41,559 nucleotides of DNA, taken from positions 1 through 41,559 of IMG/VR virus record IMGVR_UViG_3300031766_002389, one strand, 5' to 3'. The number at the start of each line of letters is the position of its first letter. Within the stretch, counting starts at the first letter, position 1. The translations under genes and the position numbers were made by a program. The DNA comes from a virus. Below are positions 31,325 to 37,943 of this stretch, in pieces. Under the pieces are notes generated by a model. That model was not told where the DNA came from. It saw only the letters and a program-made list of their open reading frames with translations, and did no database searches.

Positions 31325-32388
31325 TGTCAGGCACAGTAAAAGAAGTGCTCGAGTCCTTGGGTTATAAATTAAAGGATAGAGGGGCGTATTGGCAAGCGAC
31401 TGCCATATATAGGGACGGAGATAATCAGACAGCATTACAAATTTATAAAGATACGGGAGTATGGAGGGATTATGTTGACAGGGATGGTAGTAATAACAAT
31501 CCTTATTCAAGGTTCGAATTATTGGTTCAAAAAACTTTAGGAACCAGTAACCCATATACAATTAAGAAATATTTAAAAGATTCTAATTTAGGCGATTTAA
31601 AAAAAAAGCGCAGCAACCTCGAAGGAAAGATAGAGATGGAAGAGATATACGACATTAGTATTTTAGATAAGCTGCTCCCGCATTATAAGTTTTATAATAA
31701 CAGGGGGATCTCAGACACTACTTTAAAGTTTTTTTTGGGTGGGTTTGCAACGTATGGGCAAATGAACAAGAGGTTTGTATTCCCTATTATTAATATACAT
31801 GGCCAGATACACGGGTTTGCTGGCAGGGATATGATTGACGGAGAGAACAGGCCCAAATGGAAGCATGTAGGAAGAAAATCTAATTGGATTTATCCTGCCC
31901 ATTTAAAGTTTCGTACAGGTGAGTCAGTATCAGATATTATTTCTCAGAAAGATTCGGTAATTCTTGTGGAAAGTATTGGAGATCTTTTATCCTTGCATGA
32001 ACATGGAATCAAAAATGTTTTGGTAACGTTCGGCCTAGACATTTCTCCGTCCTTGATCTGTTTTCTTTCGGGAATAGGCTTGAATAAGATTACCTTATCT
32101 TTCAACAATGATAGCTCTAAAGAAGATAACAGAGGATTAAATGCATGCATTAAGAATTATCTTAAGCTATTGGGGCATTTTGACCCGAATGTTTTGCAGA
32201 TATGCCTGCCAGTCAAAAATGACTTCGGAGATATGGATGAAGATCATTTTGTTACGTGGAAAAATAAGGCTAAAGAGTTAGATATAGAAGCGCAAAAAAA
32301 CTATATCATTAAGTCGGCCAAGCTTCTTTTTAAAAAAGGTCGGTTGTCTAAAAACATAATGAAGAACCTTAAATATATTAATGAATAA
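31324..32388 (+). CDS. dnaG: TOPRIM primase, degenerate zinc domain
   Basis: A 354-residue primase-like protein coupled to the helicase. The N-terminal 60 residues have the CHC2-like fold order (YWQATAIYRDGDNQTALQIY, VWRDYVDRDG) but none of the zinc-binding Cys or His. YNNRGISDTTLKFFLGG and FAGRDM are DnaG-like. The TOPRIM motif is VILVESIGD (Glu216, Asp220), but the DxD element is LSFNNDSS, with Asn261 in place of the first Asp. RNA primer synthesis for the DnaB helicase is the likely role. Whether template recognition works without zinc is unclear. It overlaps the next gene by 8 nt. Confidence 0.85.
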   Translation: MSGTVKEVLESLGYKLKDRGAYWQATAIYRDGDNQTALQIYKDTGVWRDYVDRDGSNNNPYSRFELLVQKTLGTSNPYTIKKYLKDSNLGDLKKKRSNLEGKIEMEEIYDISILDKLLPHYKFYNNRGISDTTLKFFLGGFATYGQMNKRFVFPIINIHGQIHGFAGRDMIDGENRPKWKHVGRKSNWIYPAHLKFRTGESVSDIISQKDSVILVESIGDLLSLHEHGIKNVLVTFGLDISPSLICFLSGIGLNKITLSFNNDSSKEDNRGLNACIKNYLKLLGHFDPNVLQICLPVKNDFGDMDEDHFVTWKNKAKELDIEAQKNYIIKSAKLLFKKGRLSKNIMKNLKYINE

Positions 32389-33457
32389 AGAAGAACTTAC
32401 CCCTTTGTCTGCCAGTCGAATTAAGACTGCCCAAACATGTAGCTGGACTTACTTTTCTAAGTACGTTTTAAAGCTTCCAGAGTCAACCAATGAGGGAGCA
32501 TCTAAAGGATGGATTTGTCATCTTATATTTGAGCTTCTTGGCGCAGACAAGCACGCTTCCCACCTTAAAAAAATCTTGGACTCGGGTACGATTTATGCTT
32601 CAGGCCCCATAGCTAGATTAGTGTCTATTTATGCAGGTAGATTGGACATCAATTATCCAGAAGCCTTGGAGGATATGGATGAGATGACTTTAAAAGGTTT
32701 AAAGTATGATTTTTTTGGAGATACCGAACAAGTACCTAAGGAGGCTATATCCGAAAAGGATTTTGACCTTACGGTAAAAAAAGACGGGAAGCACTATCGG
32801 ATTAAAGGTTTTATTGATAAATTATTTTTATATAATAAACACGCGGTAATAAGAGATTTCAAGACAAGCAAACAGGTATTTAAAGGGAAAGATGCTACGG
32901 ATAATTTGCAAGACCTAATGTATTCCTTAGCAGTAAAACAGATGTATCCTAAATACAAAAAAAGATTTTCTGAATTTTTATTTTTGAGATTTCCTTTGGG
33001 AAAAGATTTGGTAGGAGCTACAGGCAAGGGGCTACTTCAAATGAACGAACTAGAAGATGAAGAGCTTGAGGGGTTTGAGTATCACCTAACAGAAATAAAT
33101 AAATATTTAAATGATTTTACGGACGCAAAAGCCCGCGTGGGATTTGCTGCAACAAAGCCTTACCCTAAAGACGGTTCCTTTGGCGGCCCCTTGTCTTGCG
33201 GTAGAGAGGGTTTTAAAAAGTTTAGAGGAGAGCCTTTATTGGATCAGGATGGCAACAAGATACCTGCGTATATTTGTCCTTTCAGGAGGCCTATGGATTA
33301 TTATGTTTTAATTAATAAAGACGAGAAGATAAAAGCTTCGGCCTTCAAGGAGAAGCGTATTGATTTAGAAAAAATACAAAAAGATGGAGATACAATAGAA
33401 TTAAGATCGTATAAGGGTTGCCCTCATTGGAATAAAAAGGATGAGTTTGATTTTTGA
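32381..33457 (+). CDS. RecB/Cas4-like PD-(D/E)XK nuclease
   Basis: A 358-residue protein. SASRIKTAQTCSWTYFSKYV is the N-terminal RecB-family motif. His47, Asp146 (GFIDKLF), Asp159 and Lys161 (IRDFKTSK) form the metal site, and LQDLMYSLAV carries the Gln motif. One Cys near the N-terminus (20) and three in the C-terminal third (SCGREG, YICPF, GCPHW) could hold an iron-sulfur cluster, as in Cas4/AddB, though the spacing differs. Activity is probably a 5'-3' or end-processing exonuclease in recombination or replication. Confidence 0.85.
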   Translation: MNKEELTPLSASRIKTAQTCSWTYFSKYVLKLPESTNEGASKGWICHLIFELLGADKHASHLKKILDSGTIYASGPIARLVSIYAGRLDINYPEALEDMDEMTLKGLKYDFFGDTEQVPKEAISEKDFDLTVKKDGKHYRIKGFIDKLFLYNKHAVIRDFKTSKQVFKGKDATDNLQDLMYSLAVKQMYPKYKKRFSEFLFLRFPLGKDLVGATGKGLLQMNELEDEELEGFEYHLTEINKYLNDFTDAKARVGFAATKPYPKDGSFGGPLSCGREGFKKFRGEPLLDQDGNKIPAYICPFRRPMDYYVLINKDEKIKASAFKEKRIDLEKIQKDGDTIELRSYKGCPHWNKKDEFDF

Positions 33458-33458
33458 G

Positions 33459-33487
33459 TTGACTGCATTGATTGTAAGTGTTATTCT
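33459..33487 (+). promoter_or_regulatory. Sigma70-type promoter of PHP-domain gene
   Basis: TTGACT (33459-33464), 17-bp spacer, TATTCT (33482-33487). ATG 33494 lies 7 nt after the -10 (leaderless). Confidence 0.76.
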
Positions 33488-33493
33488 GTATTG

Positions 33494-34240
33494 ATGATCC
33501 CTTTATTTAAATCACACTACTCCATAGGCAAAAGCATTTTAACTTTTGAGGAACCTTCAGAAAAAACAAAAAACCGAAGCATACTTTCTATTGCCAAAGA
33601 TGCGGACTTAAAGGATATCGTCTTAGTAGAAGACTCCTTGATAGGTTTTCTAGAAGCACGCGACGGGGCAAGAGATCATGGCCTTAATCTTAGGTTCGGG
33701 CTAAGAATCTCCATGTCTAACGAGGAATCAAAAGATTCGTCGTGCGTTCACAAAATAGTAATTTTTGCTAAAAATTCTTTAGGATGCAGGCTTTTAAATA
33801 AAATTTACACAAACGCTTTTACGATCGGCGGAGGCGTTCTTTCGGAGGAATACTTGAAGGATATTTGGGATGACTCTGCGTTAAAACTTGCCATACCTTT
33901 TTACGATTCTTTTATTTTTAATAATGCAATGTCATTTTCTAGTTGCACCCCCGACTTTTCTTTTGCTGATCCTATTTTTTTTACAGAAAATAATAATTTA
34001 CCCTTTGACGGCTTAATTGAAGACGAGGTTGATGCTTATTGCGACAGGAACTGTCACTCAATATTAGAAACAAAAAGCATTTTCTACAAAGCTAAAAAAG
34101 ACTTCTCTGCATATCAAACGTACAAATGCATCTGCAACAGGACGTTCAAGACCAGGGATTTAACGGTGCCCAATTTTGACCACCAAGGGAGTGATTCCTT
34201 TTGTTTTGAGGAATGGTTACCTACGAACGAAAAAAAATAA
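33494..34240 (+). CDS. Separate, degenerate PHP domain of DNA polymerase III alpha
   Basis: A 248-residue protein matching the N-terminal PHP domain of DnaE in layout: LFKSHYSIGKSIL (usual H.HS.YSLL), LSIAKDADLKDIVLVEDSLI (usual A...G..a.ALTDHGNM), GFLEARDGARDHGLNLRFGL and VIFAKNSLGCRLLNKI. Metal-binding His residues are mostly lost (only one of the first pair remains, and TDHG became VEDS), so no metal-dependent activity is expected. The DnaE core lies 1.1 kb downstream as a separate gene. This looks like a split polymerase whose PHP part is a stand-alone structural subunit. Alternative: an independent remnant. It ends in the intergenic element shared with the Clp gene 3' end. Confidence 0.72.
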   Translation: MIPLFKSHYSIGKSILTFEEPSEKTKNRSILSIAKDADLKDIVLVEDSLIGFLEARDGARDHGLNLRFGLRISMSNEESKDSSCVHKIVIFAKNSLGCRLLNKIYTNAFTIGGGVLSEEYLKDIWDDSALKLAIPFYDSFIFNNAMSFSSCTPDFSFADPIFFTENNNLPFDGLIEDEVDAYCDRNCHSILETKSIFYKAKKDFSAYQTYKCICNRTFKTRDLTVPNFDHQGSDSFCFEEWLPTNEKK

Positions 34241-34276
34241 AAACGGGAGCCAGTAGTCAGTGGACGATATATGGAT
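34226..34276 (+). repeat. Intergenic A-tract/AGTGGACGA element, copy 2
   Basis: Begins AACGAAAAAAAATAAAAACG, followed by GGAGCCAGTAGTCAGTGG, then ACGATATATGGAT. By eye it is about 80% identical to copy 3 (40353-40404) over 50 bp. It overlaps the 3' end of the PHP gene (Asn-Glu-Lys-Lys-stop) and lies just past the stop of the minus-strand gene, so its minus-strand reading (partial hairpin then T-run) could terminate that gene. Confidence 0.7.
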
Positions 34277-34280
34277 GCGA

Positions 34281-34628
34281 CTAGCTTTCGTCAACCAGTG
34301 TAGCGTCATCCATAATATTGTAGTAGAATGTAGTCTGATAATACCTCGTCAGGTAACTAGATTGATAAGTACTCCAATCAGATACAGTTTCTGTAAAATA
34401 AGATGGCTTATTAAAATCGTCGGGATTGGAAGTGCCAGTTGCAACACCTGTCGTAAAATAGTGGTAGCTTTCCTGAATTCCCCTCATCAATGTCCTGTAG
34501 TCTCCTGTAGCTTCTGCTTCAGTTATCGTGCTCCCCCCATATCGAATAGATGCTAAAGGAATGGTTAAATCGGTGCCATCAATACCTATGCCATTAAATA
34601 CTCCGCTGGATGATACATTAATACTCAT
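34281..34628 (-). CDS. Reverse-strand small virion-type protein
   Basis: A 115-residue protein on the minus strand between the PHP gene and the exonuclease gene. MSINVSSSGVFNGIGIDGTD, then LTIPLASIRYGGS, and later FTETVSDWSTYQSSYLTRYYQ, has the small-polar and aromatic composition of phage virion proteins; no enzyme motif is present. On its own strand GTGTA lies 12 nt before the ATG (34641-34645), as before other virion-type genes. The stop at 34281 falls beside copy 2 of the intergenic element. It interrupts the polymerase gene set, suggesting later insertion or promoter-sharing. Confidence 0.68.
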   Translation of the reverse strand: MSINVSSSGVFNGIGIDGTDLTIPLASIRYGGSTITEAEATGDYRTLMRGIQESYHYFTTGVATGTSNPDDFNKPSYFTETVSDWSTYQSSYLTRYYQTTFYYNIMDDATLVDES

Positions 34629-34640
34629 ATTGCAAATATA

Positions 34641-34645
34641 TACAC
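34641..34645 (-). promoter_or_regulatory. GTGTA motif, minus strand
   Basis: On the minus strand acGTGTAtatatttgcaat precedes the ATG at 34628 by 12 nt, slightly more than the common 8-9 nt. Confidence 0.35.
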
Positions 34646-34671
34646 GTAAAATTTATAGCTTCCGTTTTTTA

Positions 34672-34700
34672 TTGACTATTTATTCATTATCTAGTATGCT
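34672..34700 (+). promoter_or_regulatory. Sigma70-type promoter of exonuclease-polymerase operon
   Basis: TTGACT (34672-34677), 17-bp spacer, TATGCT (34695-34700). ATG 34708 lies 8 nt after the -10, so the transcript has at most a one-base leader. It is back to back with the minus-strand gene start. Confidence 0.75.
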
Positions 34701-34707
34701 ACACAAC

Positions 34708-35346
34708 ATGAAAGATGAACTTTTACGTTTTAAGAAAAACCAAAAATACATGGTATTCGATTTTGAGACTTGTAACTTAAATCTATGCAGTCTAAATAAC
34801 AAGCCCTGGCAAGCTGGGTTTATCATCTGTAAGGGGGACGAAGTGATTGAGGAATTTGATTTTTTAATTAAGTGGGACAGTTTGGACATTTCTGCGGACG
34901 CGGCGAAAATCACAGGCTTCAACAGAAAGAGATATGAAAAAAATGCACAAGACCCAGAAGAAGTTTTGGGAGTTATAGAAAAATATCTATATGACCCCCA
35001 ATACATAAAAATGGGACACAACTTATTGGGCTTCGATGTTTATATACATTCTATTTTTAGAAAGCTTTTAAACAAAAAGCCAGACTACTCTTATCTTGGA
35101 GACTTAATTGACACGCTATGCGTTGCTAAAGCTATACACAAAGGGATTAAGGCGGCCAAGGGTAATTTTTTATCGTGGCAATACAAGTTATGTTCCTTTA
35201 GGGAGCGCGGCATGAAAGCTAGCATTACGGCACTATGCAAACGCTATGACTTAGATTTCGATCCAAGCAAACTGCACGATGCAATTTATGACGTAAAGAT
35301 GAATTACGAAATCTTTCGTCGCCAACTATGGGAGATAGAATTATGA
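34708..35346 (+). CDS. dnaQ: DEDDh 3'-5' exonuclease (DnaQ-like proofreading subunit)
   Basis: A 212-residue protein. Exo I is MVFDFETC (Asp18, Glu20), Exo II is GHNLLGFDVYI (Asp110), and Exo III is LHDAIYDVKMN (His190, Asp195), giving the full DEDDh set. It removes mismatched 3' nucleotides and, with the polymerase encoded immediately downstream (ATGA overlap), should act as its proofreading subunit in trans. ATG 34708 is chosen because the promoter -10 covers the earlier in-frame ATG at 34696. Length is normal for epsilon-like exonucleases. Confidence 0.92.
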   Translation: MKDELLRFKKNQKYMVFDFETCNLNLCSLNNKPWQAGFIICKGDEVIEEFDFLIKWDSLDISADAAKITGFNRKRYEKNAQDPEEVLGVIEKYLYDPQYIKMGHNLLGFDVYIHSIFRKLLNKKPDYSYLGDLIDTLCVAKAIHKGIKAAKGNFLSWQYKLCSFRERGMKASITALCKRYDLDFDPSKLHDAIYDVKMNYEIFRRQLWEIEL

Positions 35347-37925
35347 ATTTTTTTAAAGGTTTTTCAGATTACGAAGAGGCTTGCCCACCAGGCGTGCGTT
35401 TGCCAGAAATTAAAATTGAACAGCGTTTTTATGACAAATTCAACATAAAATCCCCAATCTCTAATTTTGATTTTTTAAAAAGGTTATGTTGGGAAGGGAT
35501 TAAGGATAGGGGAATAGACCATTTCGAAAACAAAGATAAATATTACAAAAGGACAAAAGAAGAGTTAGATATACTTCAGGACCTTGGGTTTGTGGATTAT
35601 ATTTTATTAAATTGGGATGTTCATAATTTTTGCGCCGAGAAGAACATCCCCACAGGACCAGGACGAGGTTCAGCAGCAGGGTCTTTGGTTTTATATCTAA
35701 TTGATGTAACAAACATTGATCCCGTGAGATATGATTTATATTTCGAGAGGTTTGTTAGCAAGAGTAGGGCGAAGAAGATAGAGGGCAAGGATGGGGTTAC
35801 GTATTTAGATGGTTCATTATTAGCAGATATAGACAACGACATTTCTTACGAAAGGAGGCAGGATGTTGTTAAATTTATTGAGAATAGGTACCCATCAAGA
35901 ACTTGTAATATTTTAACGCTAAACACCTTAAGCAGCAAGCTTTGCATTAAAGAATGCGGCAAGATTGTAGGCTTGTATTCCGAGCAGGATGTCAATGCGG
36001 TTAGTGATTTTATTCCCAAAAAGTTTGGCAAGGTTGCCTCTTTAATCGATTCAGTACTTGAAAGCGAAAAGTTTGAAGAATGGGTTTCTAAAAACACCCA
36101 TATTTATGAGGTCGCCCAAAAGCTAGAGGGCTTGAACAAAAACACAGGAGTTCACCCTTCAGGCATTGCAATTTCTTACGACAAGCTTGAGGATATTTGC
36201 CCGCTTCAAAGCACTGGAGATGGTGGATTGGTAAGTGGTTACGACATGAATTGGGTGGCCGAGCTTATGGTTAAGTTTGACATATTAGGATTAAGAACGT
36301 TAAGTGTTATTTATGATGTATGCCAGAGCCTTGACTTATCTGTAGATCAAATACCATTGGGAGAGTCTTCTTCGTTTGCTCCATTATCTAAGGATTTCAA
36401 TTGTCCGCATGGCCTTTTTCAGATTGAGGCAGATGTAAACTTTAAAGTATGCAAAAAGGTTGGTCCAAAAACTTTAGAGGAGTTAAGCGCAGTCATAGCT
36501 ATTGGTCGGCCAGGCGCTTTAGATTTTATGGATAGTTTTGTAGAATTTGCTACTACTGGAGAATCTCAGAGTGTCCATCCTTTTTTTGATGATGTCCTTT
36601 CGTATACTGGGGGTATTCCTTTGTATCAAGAGCAGCTCATGAAGATGGCTGTTAAAGTAGGTTTTAGCTTGGACGAAGCAGAACAATTGAGGCGTATAGT
36701 AGGCAAAAAAAAGGTTAAAGAAATGCCTATTTGGAAGCAAAAGATTGATCAAAAAGTTATAGAGAATAACCTTCCCTCCGAGGTGGGCGAAGTGCTTTGG
36801 AGCGTGGCCGAGGACAGCGCTAACTATTCGTTTAACAAGTCTCATTCAATTTCATACGCAACACTTGCTGCGTGGACCACATACCTTAAATTCAAACACC
36901 CTCTTCAGTTCTTCAAATCCCTTCTGCGAATGTCGCAGTTTGAGCCTGCCCCGCACGAAGAGATTTGCAAAATTTCTCAAGAGTTACCTCATTTTAATAT
37001 TAAGTTGTTACCTCCTGACTTAGCAAGGTCAGACATGGACTTTACTATCGAGGATAAAGATATTAGATACGGATTAAACAGTATTAAGGGTATTAGCGAA
37101 AAGTCCCTCCAGAACTTGAAAGATTTTAGGGATTCGGCAAGAATAAATAAATACGACATTTTTCTTACAGCTAAAACGGCTGGCCTTAATATTGGTACGC
37201 TTTCCGCCTTAATACAGGCGGGAGCCATGTCTTCGTGCGGAGATTCCAGTCGGTCGCTTTTGGTTTTAGAGGCTCAGGCTTTCAACATCCTTACTGACCG
37301 AGAGAAGCGTAATTTCGTGGCCCTAGGAGAGAAATATGATTATAAACTCTTAGATTGTATAGCGTCCACTCAAAGGGATGCTTTGCTCGGTGATGATAGC
37401 AAATTAATAATGCCCGAAAAAAGATTTGGGACGTTTAAGAAGAAGTATCTTCCTTATAGAGAGATTTATAATCAAAACCGCAAGCAAGAGAAGTTTGCAA
37501 ACTGGTTCTTTGAAAGAAAATTGTTAGGATATAGTTATACTAATCGCTTAACTGAAGTTTTTATTGGGCAAGAATTAAACAACCTCTTATATGCTTCGAG
37601 GTTGGAGGAGGGAGATGGCGCTAAGTTTATTGGTGTAATATCTGACATAGTCAAAAGAAAGAGTCGAAACGGCAATCTTTATATTAAATTTTCTCTTTCG
37701 GATGAGACTGCCTCAATGGATGCCATGCTGCTTAATGGAAGGCAACGCACAGATAGGGGGTGGATAGAAAACAACAGAGTAGATACTTTTTTAAGTAAAA
37801 ATAAAATGCCAAAAAAAGAAAGCATAGTTGTATTTTCTGCCAGGAAAGGGTCAGATATTTTATTTATGGATAGCATTGCCGTCCTAGACGAAAAGATCTT
37901 TATGAAACTAAGCGATATTAAATAG
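35343..37925 (+). CDS. dnaE: DNA polymerase III alpha subunit, core without PHP domain
   Basis: An 860-residue DnaE-type polymerase starting at the palm region. GPGRGSAAGSLVLYLIDVTN (105-124) is a DnaE hallmark. Catalytic Asp are in ADIDND (Asp164 and Asp166, the PDxDxD site) and KFDILGLRTL (Asp313). GVHPSGIAIS, LYQEQLMKMA and NYSFNKSHSISYATLAAWTT also match. FIGVISDIVKRKSRNGNLYI near the C-terminus is the OB-fold region. The protein starts where a normal alpha subunit would continue from its PHP domain, and a PHP-like protein is encoded separately at 33494. The start overlaps the exonuclease stop. Replicates phage DNA with the helicase and primase encoded upstream. Confidence 0.94.
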   Translation: MNFFKGFSDYEEACPPGVRLPEIKIEQRFYDKFNIKSPISNFDFLKRLCWEGIKDRGIDHFENKDKYYKRTKEELDILQDLGFVDYILLNWDVHNFCAEKNIPTGPGRGSAAGSLVLYLIDVTNIDPVRYDLYFERFVSKSRAKKIEGKDGVTYLDGSLLADIDNDISYERRQDVVKFIENRYPSRTCNILTLNTLSSKLCIKECGKIVGLYSEQDVNAVSDFIPKKFGKVASLIDSVLESEKFEEWVSKNTHIYEVAQKLEGLNKNTGVHPSGIAISYDKLEDICPLQSTGDGGLVSGYDMNWVAELMVKFDILGLRTLSVIYDVCQSLDLSVDQIPLGESSSFAPLSKDFNCPHGLFQIEADVNFKVCKKVGPKTLEELSAVIAIGRPGALDFMDSFVEFATTGESQSVHPFFDDVLSYTGGIPLYQEQLMKMAVKVGFSLDEAEQLRRIVGKKKVKEMPIWKQKIDQKVIENNLPSEVGEVLWSVAEDSANYSFNKSHSISYATLAAWTTYLKFKHPLQFFKSLLRMSQFEPAPHEEICKISQELPHFNIKLLPPDLARSDMDFTIEDKDIRYGLNSIKGISEKSLQNLKDFRDSARINKYDIFLTAKTAGLNIGTLSALIQAGAMSSCGDSSRSLLVLEAQAFNILTDREKRNFVALGEKYDYKLLDCIASTQRDALLGDDSKLIMPEKRFGTFKKKYLPYREIYNQNRKQEKFANWFFERKLLGYSYTNRLTEVFIGQELNNLLYASRLEEGDGAKFIGVISDIVKRKSRNGNLYIKFSLSDETASMDAMLLNGRQRTDRGWIENNRVDTFLSKNKMPKKESIVVFSARKGSDILFMDSIAVLDEKIFMKLSDIK

Positions 37926-37929
37926 TGTA
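37925..37929 (+). promoter_or_regulatory. GTGTA motif before the Clp ATPase gene
   Basis: ataGTGTA overlaps the end of the polymerase gene. It is 8 nt from an in-frame TTG at 37938 and 14 nt from the ATG at 37944. Confidence 0.4.
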
Positions 37930-37943
37930 ACCTTATATTGAGA

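Noticed and set aside
34260-34556. Plus-strand ORF opposite the reverse virion-type gene
   Set aside because: Composition is unlike its neighbours and lacks motif support; the minus-strand frame has a start motif and plausible protein.
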